Origin: Nemertoderma westbladi
Taxonomy: Eukaryota > Xenacoelomorpha > Nemertodermatida > Nemertodermatidae
Length of the DNA stretch: 64,000 nucleotides
Direction of reading: 5' to 3'
NCBI GenBank assembly: GCA_032718475.1
Contig: JAUCBJ010006911.1
Span: 1-64,000, forward strand
Part shown: positions 1 through 14,400 of the stretch, one piece after another
How the letters are laid out: each line of letters starts with the position of its first letter
Position numbering within the stretch: position 1 is the first letter of the stretch
The notes under the pieces: model-generated
What the model saw: the letters and a program-made list of their open reading frames with translations, nothing else
Told to the model about the DNA's origin: nothing
The model's database searches: none
Program-made: the position numbers and the translations under genes

Positions 1-618
1 CCTTAAAACCCTAAGGATTTAACAGTTTTGAATTTAATCACATGAAAGTTTTTTATATGATAGATCAAAGATGGGGCAACGTAACTATCAGGCGAAATTT
101 TGTTAAAATAATTCTGCAAGGCTAGGTGGCGCTGCAAATTTATGCTAATTTTTAGGTTTTTTATAAATACTAATAAATTTTATTAACAAAAAATTTCAAA
201 AAGTTGCCTGATACTTTTATGCAGGGTGGCTATGCAGATACCCACATAAATTTTTAGACTAATTGCTCAAAAAAGTGTAGAAGTAGTTGGGTTTTGAAGT
301 TGACAATTTCATAAAAAAAATATTTGGAGATAATCGACCTTTCATTATTACAGTATAGTAATAGTAATTTCAATAGGTGTCCCTAAATGGAAATAGTTAT
401 AACTTGAAAACTAAAACAGCTATCAAATAGCGGTTTTCAGATGGAAACACAATTTAATCGTGCAGTATAATAGATCATAATAATAATTTCGACATATTTT
501 GGACCAAAATGGTGTACACCCCCCCCCCCCCCCCCCCCCCCCTTAAACTTTTATCCCGTAATTACATGGACGTAAATTATTGCGATCCCGAAAACGAAAA
601 CCAATTGCACATTAATAT
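1..618. other. AT-rich non-coding sequence with a C24 run
   Basis: No gene, RNA or mobile element is recognised here. The sequence is AT-rich and presumably belongs to the large intron upstream of the sodium-channel exon at 19641. An uninterrupted run of 24 C residues lies at 519-542. It is a likely slippage site and a possible G-quadruplex on the opposite strand. Confidence 0.6.
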
Positions 619-2265
619 TGTACACTACTGGGACCACTTAGTGTATGGTGTATGTACACTGGGACCACTTAGTGTATGGTGTATGTACACTGGGACCACT
701 TGGTGTATGGTGTATGTACACTGGGACCACTTAGTGTATGGTGTATGTACACTGGGACCACTTAGTGTATGGTGTATGTACACTGGGACCACTTGGTGTA
801 TGGTGTATGTACACTGGGACCACTTGGTGTATGGTGTATGTACACTGGGACCACTTAGTGTATGGTGTATGTACACTGGGACCACTTGGTGTATGGTGTA
901 TGTACACTGGGACCACTTAGTGTATGGTGTATGTACACTGGGACCACTTAGTGTATGGTGTATGTACACTGGGACCACTTAGTGTATGGTGTATGTACAC
1001 TGGGACCACTTGGTGTATGGTGTATGTACACTGGGACCACTTAGTGTATGGTGTATGTACACTGGGACCACTTGGTGTATGGTGTATGTACACTGGGACC
1101 ACTTAGTGTATGGTGTATGTACACTGGGACCACTTAGTGTATGGTGTATGTACACTGGGACCACTTAGTGTATGGTGTATGTACACTGGGACCACTTAGT
1201 GTATGGTGTATGTACACTGGGACCACTTAGTGTATGGTGTATGTACACTGGGACCACTTAGTGTATGGTGTATGTACACTGGGACCACTTAGTGTATGGT
1301 GTATGTACACTGGGACCACTTAGTGTATGGTGTATGTACACTGGGACCACTTGGTGTATGGTGTATGTACACTGGGACCACTTAGTGTATGGTGTATGTA
1401 CACTGGGACCACTTAGTGTATGGTGTATGTACACTGGGACCACTTAGTGTATGGTGTATGTACACTGGGACCACTTAGTGTATGGTGTATGTACACTGGG
1501 ACCACTTAGTGTATGGTGTATGTACACTGGGACCACTTGGTGTATGGTGTATGTACACTGGGACCACTTAGTGTATGGTGTATGTACACTGGAACCACTT
1601 AGTGTATGGTGTATGTACACTGGAACCACGTAGTGTATGGTGTATATACACTGGAACCACTTAGTGTATGGTGTAGGTACACTGGGACCACTTGGAGTAT
1701 GGTGTATGTACACTGTCACCACTTGGTGTATGGTGTATGTACACTGGAACCACGTAGTGTATGGTGTATATACACTGGAACCACTTAGTGTATGGTGTAG
1801 GTACACTGGGACCACTTGGAGTATGGTGTATGTACACTGGGACCACTTAGTGTATGGTGTATGTACACTGGGACCACTTAGTGTATGGTGTATGTACACT
1901 GGGACCACTTGGTGTATGGTGTATGTACACTGGGACCACTTAGTGTATGGTGTATGTACACTGGAACCACTTAGTGTATGGTGTATGTACACTGGGACAA
2001 CTTAGTGTATGGTGTATATACACTGGAACCACTTAGTGTATGGTGTAGGTACACTGGGACCACTTGGAGTATGGTGTATGTACACTGGGACCACTTAGTG
2101 TATGGTGTATGTACACTGGGACCACTTAGTGTATGGTGTATGTACACTGGGACCACTTAGTGTATGGTGTATGTACACTGGGACCACTTGGTGTATGGTG
2201 TATGTACACTGGGACCACTTGGTGTATGGTGTATGTACACTGGGACCACTTAGTGTATGTACAGT
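619..2265. repeat. 31-bp minisatellite, about 53 copies
   Basis: The monomer is 31 bp, with core TGGGACCACTTAGTGTATGG followed by TGTATGTACAC. Most differences between units are A/G at one site (TTAGTG or TTGGTG). Between about 1600 and 2080 the units are more diverged (GGAACCACGTAG, GGTGTAGGTACAC, TTGGAGTATGG), and a multi-unit block recurs, so local block duplication has occurred. Because 31 is not a multiple of three, the open frames seen here reflect a lack of stop codons and not coding. No unique spacers are present. Confidence 0.95.
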
Positions 2266-2754
2266 ACACAATTGTACTAAAGACAGGATAGTAGGTGAGT
2301 TAGTTGGTTGTCATGACGTCATTGTCGTATTTTTTCTGTAAGAATTTTACTTCTTCTTTTAAACCTAAAAGATACTGTGATCTAAGAGATGTAAATAATC
2401 CGAATTATTATTTATTTTATTATTATTAGATGGAATTTCACCGATTTCCCCCACTCCTTTATGATGGTTTTCCGGATTTTATGTGGTGAATGGATTGAAC
2501 CTCTTTATGATTGTATGAGAATTTCACACTCTTATTTCTGTATTCCAGTTATGCTCATCTCTCTTATTATTGGCAATTTTTTGGTAAGAGTTTTGTTATA
2601 AATATAAATATTAATCATTATCTTATCTTCTATTTACTTACAAAATATATTAATTATAAGTATAATTTATACACGTCAATTTGCATTGCTGAATTCTGAT
2701 ATAAGTTGTTATTTAATTTTATATATTTACTGGGATCTAACAATACTTTATTAG
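2266..2754. other. AT-rich unique sequence between two arrays
   Basis: About 490 bp of AT-rich sequence separate the 31-bp and 32-bp arrays. No exon, RNA gene or transposon is recognised. The short open frame near 2511-2699 lacks any recognisable domain. Confidence 0.5.
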
Positions 2755-5700
2755 CCAACAGGGAGTCGTAGCAGCTCACCGACAGGGAGACAGGGAGTCG
2801 TAGCAGCTCACCAACAGGGAGACAGGGAGCCGTAGCAGCTCACCAACAGGGAGACAGGGAGCCGTAGCAGCTCACCAATAGGGAGTCGTAGCAGCTCACC
2901 AACAGGGAGTCGTAGCAGCTCACCAACAGGGAGACAGGGAGCCGTAGCAGCTCACCGACAGGGAGACAGGGAGCCGTAGCAGCTCACCGACAGGGAGACA
3001 GGGAGCCGTAGCAGCTCACCGACATGGAGACAGGGAGCCGTAGCAGCTCACCGACATGGAGACAGGGAGCCGTAGCAGCTCACCAACAGGGAGACAGGGA
3101 GCCGTAGCAGCTCACCGACAGGGAGACAGGGAGTCGTAGCAGCTCACCAACAGGGAGACAGGGAGCCGTAGCAGCTCACCAACAGGGAGACAGGGAGCCG
3201 TAGCAGCTCACCAATAGGGAGACAGGGAGCCGTAGCAGCTCTCCAACAGGGAGACAGGGAGCCGTAGCAGCTCACCAACAGGGAGACAGGGAGCCGTAGC
3301 AGCTCACCAATAGGGAGACAGGGAGCCGTAGCAGCTCACCAACAGGGAGACAGGGAGCCGTAGCAGCTCACCAATAGGGAGACAGGGAGCCGTAGCAGCT
3401 CACCGACAGGGAGACAGGGAGACATAGCAGCTCACCGACAGGGAGACAGGGAGTCGTAGCAGCTCACCAACAGGGAGACAGGGAGCCGTAGCAGCTCACC
3501 GACAGGGAGACAGGGAGTCGTAGCAGCTCACCAACAGGGAGACAGGGAGCCGTAGCAGCTCACCAATAGGGAGACAGGGAGCCGTAGCAGCTCACCAACA
3601 GGGAGACAGGGAGCCGTAGCAGCTCACCAATAGGGAGACAGGGAGCCGTAGCAGCTCACCGACAGGGAGACAGGGAGTCGTAGCAGCTCACCAACAGGGA
3701 GACAGGGAGCCGTAGCAGCTCACCAATAGGGAGACAGGGAGCCGTAGCAGCTCACCGACAGGGAGACAGGGAGACATAGCAGCTCACCGACAGGGAGACA
3801 GGGAGTCGTAGCAGCTCACCAACAGGGAGACAGGGAGCCGTAGCAGCTCACCAACAGGGAGACAGGGAGCCGTAGCAGCTCACCGACAGGGAGACAGGGA
3901 GACATAGCAGCTCACCGACAGGGAGACAGGGAGTCGTAGCAGCTCACCAATAGGGAGACAGGGAGCCGTAGCAGCTCACCAATAGGGAGACAGGGAGCCG
4001 TAGCAGCTCACCGCCAGGTAGACAGGGAGTCGTAGCAGCTCACTGACAGGGAGACAGGGAGTCATAACTGCTCACCAACAGGGAGACAGGGAGTCGTAGC
4101 AGCTCACCGATAGGGAGACACAGGGAGTCGTAGCTATCGGCTCACAGACAGGGAGACAGTGAGTCGTGGCAGCTCACCGACAGGGAGACAGGGAGTCGTA
4201 GCAGCTCACCAATAGGGAGACAGCGAGCCGTAGCAGTTCACCAATTATATTCTGTAATGTCTGTTATGTAAATTAAATGATTAAATTAAATGATAAATTA
4301 AATTAAATGAAATTAAATGAAATTAAAAAACCAACAGGGACAGGGAGCTGTAGCAGCTCACCAATAGGGAGACAGGGAGCCGTAGCAGCTCACCAATAGG
4401 GAGACAGGGAGCCGTAGCAGCTCACCGCCAGGTAGACAGGGAGTCGTAGCAGCTCACTGACAGGGAGACAGGGAGTCATAACAGCACACCAACAGGGAGA
4501 CAGGGAGCCGTAGCAGCTCACCAACAGGGAGACAGGGAGCCGTAGCAGCTCACCGACAGGGAGACAGGGAGTCGTAGCAGCTCACTGACAGGGAGACAGG
4601 GAGCCGTAGCAGCTCACCAATAGGGAGACAGGGAGCCGTAGCAGCTCACCGACAGGGAGACAGGGAGCCGTAGCAGCTCACCAATAGGGAGACAGGGAGC
4701 CGTAGCAGCTCACCAACAGGGAGACAGGGAGCCGTAGCAGCTCACCGACAGGGAGACAGGGAGTCGTAGCAGCTCACTGACAGGGAGACAGGGAGCCGTA
4801 GCAGCTCACCAATAGGGAGACAGGGAGCCGTAGCAGCTCACCGACAGGGAGACAGGGAGCCGTAGCAGCTCACCAATAGGGAGACAGTGAGCCGTAGCAG
4901 CTCACCGACAGGGAGACAGGGAGCCGTAGCAGCTCACCAATAGGGAGACAGGGAGCCGTAGCAGCTCACCGCCAGGTAGACAGGGAGTCGTAGCAGCTCA
5001 CCGACAGGGAGACAGGGAGTCGTAGCAGCTCACCAACAGGGAGACAGGGAGCCGTAGCAGCTCACCAATAGGGAGACAGGGAGCCGTAGCAGCTCACCGC
5101 CAGGTAGACAGGGAGTCGTAGCAGCTCACCGACAGGGAGACAGGGAGTCATAACAGCTCACCAATACGGAGACAGGGAGCCGTAGCAGCTCACCAATAGG
5201 GAGACAGGGAGCCGTAGCAGCTCACCGCCAGGTAGACAGGGAGTCGTAGCAGCTCACTGACAGGGAGACAGGGAGTCATAACAGCACACCGACAGGGGGA
5301 CAGGGAGTCATAACAGCTCACCGACAGGGAGACAGGGAGTCGTAGCAGCTCACCAACAGGGAGACAGGGAGCCGTCGCAGCTCACCAATATGGAGACAGG
5401 GAGCCGTAACAGCTCACCGACAGGGAGACAGGGAGTCGTAGCAGCTCACCAACAGGGAGACAGAGAGCCGTAGCAGCTCACCAATAGGGAGACAGGGAGC
5501 CGTAGCAGCTCACCGCCAGGTAGACAGGGTGTCGTAGCAGCTCACCGACAGGGAGACAGGGAGTCATAGCAGCTCACCAATAGGGAGACAGGGAGCCGTA
5601 GCAGCTCACCAACAGGGAGACGGGGAGCCGTAGCAGCTCACCAATAGGGAGACAGGGAGCCGTAGCAGCTCACCGCCAGGTAGACAGGGAGTCGTAGCAG

Positions 5701-8700
5701 CTCACCGACAGGGAGACATGGAGTCATAGCAGCTCACCAATAGGGAGACAGGGAGCCGTAGCAGCTCACCAACAGGTAGACAGGGAGCCGTAGCAGCTCA
5801 CCAACAGGGAGACAGGGAGCCGTAGCAGCTCACCAATAGGGAGACAGGGAGCCGTAGCAGCTCACCAATAGGGAGACAGGGAGCCGTAGCAGCTCACCGC
5901 CAGGTAGACAGGGAGTCGTAGCAGCTCACCGCCAGGTAGACAGGGTGTCGTAGCAGCTCACCGACAGGGAGACAGGGAGTCATAGCAGCTCACCAATAGG
6001 GAGACAGGGAGCCGTAGCAGCTCACCAACAGGGAGACGGGGAGCCGTAGCAGCTCACCAATAGGGAGACAGGGAGCCGTAGCAGCTCACCGCCAGGTAGA
6101 CAGGGAGTCGTAGCAGCTCACCGACAGGGAGACATGGAGTCATAGCAGCTCACCAATAGGGAGACAGGGAGCCGTAGCAGCTCACCAACAGGTAGACAGG
6201 GAGCCGTAGCAGCTCACCAACAGGGAGACAGGGAGCCGTAGCAGCTCACCAATAGGGATACAGGGAGCCGTAGCAGCTCACCAATAGGGAGACAGGGAGC
6301 CGTAGCAGCTCACCGCCAGGTAGACAGGGAGTCGTAGCAGCTCACTGACAGGGAGACAGGGAGTCATAACAGCACACCGACAGGGGGACAGGGAGTCATA
6401 ACAGCTCACCGACAGGGAGACAGGGAGTCGTAGCAGCTCACCAACAGGGAGACAGGGAGCCGTAGCAGCTCACCAATATGGAGACAGGGAGCCGTAACAG
6501 CTCACCGACAGGGAGACAGGGAGTCGTAGCAGCTCACCAACAGGGAGACAGAGAGCCGTAGCAGCTCACCGCCAGGTAGACAGGGAGTCGTAGCAGCTCA
6601 CCGACAGGGAGACAGGGAGTCATAGCAGCTCACCAATAGGGAGACAGGGAGCCGTAGCAGCTCACCAACAGGGAGACGGGGAGCCGTAGCAGCTCACCAA
6701 TAGGGAGACAGGGAGCCGTAGCAGCTCACCGCCAGGTAGACAGGGAGTCGTAGCAGCTCACCGACAGGGAGACAGGGAGTCATAGCAGCTCACCAATAGG
6801 GAGACAGGGAGCCATAGCAGCTCACCAACAGGTAGACAGGGAGTCGTAGCAGCTCACCACCAGGTAGACAGGGAGTCGTAGCAGCTCACCAGCTCACCAA
6901 TAGGGAGACAGGGAGCCGTAGCAGCTCACCGACAGGGGGACAGGTAGCCGTAGCAGCTCACTGACAGGGAGACAGGGAGCCGTAGCAGCTCACTGACAGG
7001 GAGACAGGGAGCCGTAGCAGCTCACTGACAGGGAGACAGGGAGACAGGGAGTCATAACAGCACACCGACAGGGAGACAGGGAGTCATAACAGCTCACCGA
7101 CAGGGGGACAGGGAGTCATAACAGCTCACCGACAGGGGGACAGGGAGTCATAACAGCTCACCGACAGGGGGACAGGTAGCCGTAGCAGCTCACTGACAGG
7201 GAGACAGGGAGCCGTAGCAGCTCACTGACAGGGAGACAGGGAGCCGTAGCAGCTCACTGACAGGGAGACAGGGAGTCGTAGCAGCTCACCAACAGGGAGA
7301 CAGAGAGTCGTAGCAACTCACTAACAGGGAGACAGGGAGTCGTAGCAGCTCACCCCAATAGGGAGACAGGGAGCCGTACCAGCTCACCGACAGGGAGACA
7401 GGGAGTCGTAGCAGCTCACCGATAGGGAGACAGGGAGCCATAGCAGCTCACCGACAGGGAGACAGGGAGACATAGCAGCTCACCGACATGGAGACAGGGA
7501 GCCGTAGCAGCTCACCGATAGGGAGATAGGGAGTCGTAGCAGCTCACTGACAGGGAGACAGGGAGCCGTAGCAGCTCACCAATAGGGAGACAGGGAGCCG
7601 TAGCAGCTCACCGACAGGGAGACAGGGAGCCGTAGCAGCTCACCAATAGGGAGACAGGGAGCCGTAGCAGCTCACCAACAGGGAGACATGGAGCCGTTGC
7701 AGCTCACCGACAGGGAGACAGGGAGTCGTAGCAGCTCACTGACAGGGAGACAGGGAGCCGTAGCAGCTCACCAATAGGGAGACAGGGAGCCGTAGCAGCT
7801 CACCGACAGGGAGACAGGGAGCCGTAGCCGCTCACCAATAGGGAGACAGTGAGCCGTAGCAGCTCACCGACAGGGAGACAGGGAGCCGTAGCAGCTCACC
7901 AATAGGGAGACAGGGAGCCGTAGCAGCTCACCGCCAGGTAGACAGGGAGTCGTAGCAGCTCACCGACAGGGAGACAGGGAGTCGTAGCAGCTCACCAACA
8001 GGGAGACAGGGAGCCGTAGCAGCTCACCAATAGGGAGACAGGGAGCCGTAGCAGCTCACCGCCAGGTAGACAGGGAGTCGTAGCAGCTCACCGACAGGGA
8101 GACAGGGAGTCATAGCAGCTCACCAATACGGAGACAGGGAGCCGTAGCAGCTCACCAACAGGGAGACAGGGAGCCGTAGCAGCTCACCAATAGGGAGACA
8201 GGGAGCCGTAGCAGCTCACCAATAGGGAGACAGGGAGCCGTAGCAGCTCACCGCCAGGTAGACAGGGAGTCGTAGCAGCTCACTGACAGGGAGACAGGGA
8301 GTCATAACAGCACACCGACAGGGGGACAGGGAGTCATAACAGCTCACCGACAGGGAGACAGGGAGTCGTAGCAGCTCACCAACAGGGAGACAGGGAGCCG
8401 TCGCAGCTCACCAATATGGAGACAGGGAGCCGTAACAGCTCACCGACAGGGAGACAGGGAGTCGTACAGCTCACCAACAGGGAGACAGAGAGCCGTAGCA
8501 GCTCACCAATAGGGAGACAGGGAGCCGTAGCAGCTCACCGCCAGGTAGACAGGGTGTCGTAGCAGCTCAGCGACAGGGAGACAGGGAGTCATAGCAGCTC
8601 ACCAATAGGGAGACAGGGAGCCGTAGCAGCTCACCAACAGGGAGACGGGGAGCCGTAGCAGCTCACCAATAGGGAGACAGGGAGCCGTAGCAGCTCACCG

Positions 8701-11325
8701 CCAGGTAGACAGGGAGTCGTAGCAGCTCACCGACAGGGAGACATGGAGTCATAGCAGCTCACCAATAGGGAGACAGGGAGCCGTAGCAGCTCACCAACAG
8801 GTAGACAGGGAGCCGTAGCAGCTCACCAACAGGGAGACAGGGAGCCGTAGCAGCTCACCAATAGGGAGACAGGGAGCCGTAGCAGCTCACCAATAGGGAG
8901 ACAGGGAGCCGTAGCAGCTCACCGCCAGGTAGACAGGGAGTCGTAGCAGCTCACTGTCAGGGAGACAGGGAGTCATAACAGCACACCGACAGGGGGACAG
9001 GGAGTCATAACAGCTCACCGACAGGGAGACAGGGAGTCGTAGCAGCTCACCAACAGGGAGACAGGGAGCCGTAGCAGCTCACCAATATGGAGACAGGGAG
9101 CCGTAACAGCTCACCGACAGGGAGACAGGGAGTCGTAGCAGCTCACTGACAGGGAGACAGGGAGCCGTAGCAGCTCACCGCCAGGTAGACAGGGAGTCGT
9201 AGCAGCTCACCGACAGGGAGACAGGGAGTCATAGCAGCTCACCAATAGGGAGACAGGGAGCCGTAGCAGCTCACCAACAGGGAGACGGGGAGCCGTAGCA
9301 GCTCACCAATAGGGAGACAGGGAGCCGTAGCAGCTCACCGCCAGGTAGACAGGGAGTCGTAGCAGCTCACCGACAGGGAGACAGGGAGTCATAGCAGCTC
9401 ACCAATAGGGAGACAGGGAGCCGTAGCAGCTCACCAACAGGTAGACAGGGAGTCGTAGCAGCTCACCGCCAGGTAGACAGGGAGTCGTAGCAGCTCACCA
9501 ATAGGGAGACAGGGAGCCGTAGCAGCTCACCGACAGGGGGACAGGTAGCCGTAGCAGCTCACTGACAGGGAGACAGGGAGCCGTAGCAGCTCACTGACAG
9601 GGAGACAGGGAGCCGTAGCAGCTCACTGACAGGGAGACAGGGAGTCATAACAGCACACCGACAGGGAGACAGGGAGTCATAACAGCTCACCGACAGGGGG
9701 ACAGGGAGTCATAACAGCTCACCGACAGGGGGACAGGGAGTCATAACAGCTCACCGACAGGGGGACAGGTAGCCGTAGCAGCTCACTGACAGAGAGACAG
9801 GGAGCCGTAGCAGCTCACTGACAGGGAGACAGGAAGCCGTAGCAGCTCACTGACAGGGAGACAGGGAGTCGTAGCAGCTCACCAACAGGGAGACAGAGAG
9901 TCGTAGCAACTCACTAACAGGGAGACAGGGAGTCGTAGCAGCTCACCCCAATAGGGAGACAGGGAGCCGTACAAGCTCACCGACAGGGAGACAGGGAGTC
10001 GTAGCAGCTCACCGATAGGGAGACAGGGAGCCATAGCAGCTCACCGACAGGGAGACAGGGAGACATAGCAGCTCACCGACATGGAGACAGGGAGCCGTAG
10101 CAGCTCACCGATAGGGAGATAGGGATTCGTAACAGCTCACCGACAGGGAGACAGGGAGCCGTAGCAGCTCACCAATAGGGAGACAGGGAGCCGTAGCAGC
10201 TCACCGATAGGGAGATAGGGATTCGTAACAGCTCACCAACATGGATACAGGGAGTCATAACAGCTCACCGACAGGGGGACAGGTAGCCGTAGCAGCTCAC
10301 TGACAGGTAGACAGGGAGCCGTAACAGCTCACCGACAGGGAGACAGGGAGTCGTAGCAGCTCACCAACAGGGAGATAGAGAGTCGTAGCAGCTCACCCCA
10401 ATAGGGAGACAGGGAGCCGTAGCAGCTCACCGACAGGGAGTCAAGGAGTCGTAGCAGCTCACCGATAGGGAGACAGGGAGCCGTAGCAGCTCACCGACAG
10501 GGAGACAGGGAGCCGTAGCAGCTCACCAATAGGGAGACAGGGAGCCGTAGCAGCTCACCGACAGGTAGACAGGGAGTCGTAGCAGCTCACCAGCAGGTAG
10601 ACAGGGAGCCGTAGCAGCTCACCGACAGGTAGACAGGGAACAGGGAGTCGTAGCAGCTCACCAGCAGGTAGACAGGGAGCCGTAGCAGCTCACCGACAGC
10701 TCACTGACAGGTTGACAAGGAGCCGTTGCAGCTCACCAATAGGGAGACAGGGAGTCGTAGCAGCTCACCAACAGGGAGACAGGGAGCCGTAGCAGCTCAC
10801 CAATATGGAGACAGGGAGCCGTAACAGCTCACCGACAGGGAGACAGGGAGTCGTAGCAGCTCACCAACAGGGAGACAGAGAGCCGTAGCAGCTCACCAAT
10901 AGGGAGACAGGGAGCCGTAGCAGCTCACCGCCAGGTAGACAGGGAGTCGTAGCAGCTCACCGACAGGGAGACAGGGAGTCATAGCAGCTCTCCAATAGGG
11001 AGACAGGGAGCCGTAGCAGCTCACCAACAGGGAGACGGGGAGCCGTAGCAGCTCACCAATAGGGAGACAGGGAGCCGTAGCAGCTCACCGCCAGGTAGAC
11101 AGGGAGTCGTAGCAGCTCACCGACAGGGAGACAGGGAGACAGGGAGTCATAGCAGCTCACCAATAGGGAGACAGGGAGCCGTAGCAGCTCACCAACAGGT
11201 AGACAGGGAGTCGTAGCAGCTCACCGCCAGGTAGACAGGGAGTCGTAGCAGCTCACCAGCTCACCAATAGGGAGACAGGGAGCCGTAGCAGCTCACCGAC
11301 AGGGGGACAGGTAGCCGTAGCAGCT
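2755..11325. repeat. 32-bp minisatellite, left part (about 8.6 kb)
   Basis: The usual monomer is 32 bp: GACAGGGAGCCGTAGCAGCT plus CACCAACAGGGA. It has an internal 8-bp duplication (GACAGGGA twice), and 24-bp units lacking one of these also occur, for example around 2880-2930. Variant positions (CAACAGG, CAATAGG, CGACAGG, CGCCAGG; GCCGTAG, GTCGTAG, GTCATAA) recur in the same order kilobases apart. Examples are the blocks around 5.1-6.9 kb and 8.0-9.5 kb, and the CACCCCAATAGGG variant near 7350 and 9940. This indicates higher-order duplications. A 90-bp AT-rich insert interrupts the array at about 4242-4330. The array resumes at 17414 beyond two nested LINEs. Confidence 0.95.
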
Positions 11326-11403
11326 CATAGATTTATTTATACATTATGTAAAAACAATAACAAATACACCAAACAATGTACCGGTATAAAGGTATTGTCC
11401 AAC
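11326..11403 (-). mobile_element. Probable 3' end of the outer LINE, split off by the inner LINE
   Basis: These 78 bp lie between the 32-bp array and the target duplication ATAACATATA of the inner LINE. Beyond that element the same kind of AT-rich 3' UTR continues at 15194. The simplest reading is that the inner LINE jumped into the 3' UTR of the older antisense LINE, whose true 3' end is here. On the minus strand the segment ends with an AATAAAT motif, a plausible polyadenylation signal, just before satellite sequence resumes. Confidence 0.55.
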
Positions 11404-11413
11404 ATAACATATA
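11404..11413. repeat. Target-site duplication, 3' side of intact LINE
   Basis: ATAACATATA here is repeated exactly at 15184-15193, on the far side of the LINE. The pair is the 10-bp target duplication expected of target-primed reverse transcription. It fixes the element's ends at 11414 and 15183. Confidence 0.8.
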
Positions 11414-11458
11414 CTACTACTACTACTAGGATCGGCATGCTGCATTGCAGCTGCATTT

Positions 11459-14400
11459 TTAAGAATGCTGTGCCGGCTTGTCAACAAAATTGCACCGCCA
11501 CAACTCCCTATCACCCATGACATTTGCTAGATCATCCGCATCTTTAAGGCCAGTGTCCTTTAAGATGCGTCTCAAGAAAGTCATGGGCTGTCCACCATGC
11601 TTATTCACTCCATGAGGCTGCCAAAGTACAAGATTATGCACTGGCTGGTCCTCACGGCGAAAGCAATGTCCTGCAAAGCGGAGGCGATTTTGTTCTAGTG
11701 TCAAGCTTGGGGGAACCAATGAGACACCTCCAATGTTATATAGTGTCTGGTTGGAGATGTGAGCATTGTACTTGACACAATGTACCCGGCGTAGCATTCT
11801 TGTGAATGTGCCATCCAGAGATTTGGTGTCCTCAGCAGTTAGAGCCCAGCATGGACTCCCGTAGAGGAGTACTGGAACTACTGCTGCTCTAAATAATCGG
11901 ACCTTAAGTTTCCGATTAATTCTAGGTGACTTCCAAATCCTGGAAAGCCTATTCAAGGCTGCCCATGCCTTTCCCTTACGTATTCGAAGGTCCTCACCTG
12001 ACTTCCGGATCCATGATCCCAGGTAACAGAAGTCGTCCACATGCTCAAGCATACCATCCTTTGAGCTTATGCTCATCCGATCAGAGACTTGCTGAGGACT
12101 TTCAAAGTTAACTGTCAGAATTTTGGTCTTTCTGGAGTTAATAAAAAGACCAACACTAGAAGCAGCATGTTCTAATGAGCTGAGGAGCCGCTGGGCTCCC
12201 TCTAATGATTCTGAGAGTACTCCTAAGTCATCAGCAAAGTCTAGATCAGTTAGGTACTTGGCAGGATTTCCTCGACTTCTGGAGCCAGTAGGTGGAGTTA
12301 TCATCACCCCATCATCATTATGATGATCTAAGGACATGCGTAGAACATAGTCAACCACAATAATGAACAAGAATGGTGCAAGTGTGTCTCCTTGGAGGAC
12401 GCCCCATAACACTTCAAATGGTTCTGTGTCACCGTCAACAGTAGACACAAATGTTGTCGAACCATCGTATACTGATCTGATTGCTGCAATAATTTCATCA
12501 GGAATCCCATATAATGAAAGTATGCTGAACATACGTGAGCGAGAGACTGAATCAAAGGCCTTGAAGAAGTCAACAAAGATAACAGCCAGATGCCTGTCTT
12601 TCTTTTTTGATAACTCTTCAATTATCCTTCTAAGTGCCAAAATGGGCTCCATGGTCCCACGACCTTTACGGAACCCATTCTGATTTCCACGTAGCAGTCT
12701 CTCAATGGGATCCCTGATGCGATTTAATAGAATTCTATTGTATAGTTTTGCAGCAATCGAGATCAATGAGATTCCCCGAAAAGAACCATAGAGTGTTAGG
12801 TTGCCCTTCTTGGGAACTGGCACCAACTTATTTGTTTTCATTTCTTGTGGGACTCTTGTTGTACGGTACATGTCTACTATGATGGGATAGATGAGCTTTA
12901 AACACTCAGGTATTTTAAAGACCTCAGGGGGAACACCATCTACTCCACTGGCACGATTGGTCTTAATGCTCTTTGCAGCAGCCTTCACTTCTGCAAAGGA
13001 GATATCGCCAATGGGAATATCTGGGAGTACAGACTCAGACACTTTTACTTCTATAAAGTTATCAGGCAATACCCTGTCATTATTGAGGAGCTTTTCAAAG
13101 TGGGCTTTCCAACCATTGAGGCGATCGGCTGGTGATTCAGCCTTAACCTTGGTGGTTGGTTGGCTTTTCCGCCCAGTAAGCAGATTGATCGATTTCCATG
13201 CCTGGGATGATTGCCTGCTGTCGTCAGCATCATTGATGGCATCAACCTGTTGGTTTATTAGCTCCTGTAGATTAACAGAGTACTGCCTGTTCAGGGACCT
13301 AGATGCAGCTTTAACTGCATTCTTGGCCGCTGTAGTCTGTTTGAGTCGGGACTCTTTCTGCGCCTTATGAAGGTCATTTCGGCACTTCTGAATTTTGTTG
13401 TCAGTCCAGGGGGCCCTTTTCCTGTTTCGAGGGTATACAGGAACTGTTTCTGCAGCTGCTAACTTAACTGCTTCTGTAAAGGCAGTATAGCCCTCACAGT
13501 GATCTGCCGCCGCAGAGGCAAGAGCCTCATACCTGTTGCTCAGCTGTAGTGTGAAGCTGGATCTCACACTTGGCTGTTGCAACAGAGAGGACCAGTCATG
13601 GCGTGGCAAGGCAGATTTCGTTGTTCTGCTAGCACGCAGACTAAGTCTTACCTTGGCCACAATAAGGCGGTGATCACTGGAGAAGGGTCGAAGTGTAAAT
13701 GCATTACAGTCTTGTATAGAGCTCCTGTATTTCCTACGAAACAGAATATGGTCTATCTGGGACTTGTGACCACTGGGTCCACTATGAGTCCATAGCTTTC
13801 CAGTTCGCTTCTTGAACTGGGTTCCAGCCGAAAACAATCCATTTCCAGAGATAAAATCCTGAAGATGGACAGAATTTCGGTTAACACTATTGCTATAGAC
13901 CCAGGGCGATGTAGGTGATTGATGCAGACTTGCATTAAAGTCTCCCAGGAATGTTAAGAATGCATGCTGATCCACTCCATCAGTTGCTGCTTGTAGATTG
14001 TGGTAGAAATTTTCCACCTCCTCTACAGGGGCAACACTAGTTGGAGAGTAGCACACAATCAGAACCACCTTAGGAAACTTCTTAGCCAGTCTTCCAGAAC
14101 ATGAGAAGTGGCAACGGATGATGCGGTTAGAGATTTGGTCTATTTTGTCCAATGCTGCATGTGCAGTTGGATTCATCAATAGACCAATTCCACCATTGCC
14201 ACTATCATCTGCTGACGCGAGGGCGAGTCGCCAACCGCCCCCCATGTCCTTAATCAGAACCTCATCAGTCTGTCCAGTCTGCATTCGGTGCTCTTGAACA
14301 CCCACTGCGCTAAGAGAAAGCTTATCTGCCAAGGCAGTCAGCTCACCTTGTCGCATTGGGGACCCGAGTGTTAGGGTGTTTACTGAGGCTAGTCTAGTGA

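Noticed and set aside
619-2265. CRISPR-like array
   Set aside because: The units are directly adjacent without unique spacers, and the window is eukaryotic. It is a minisatellite.
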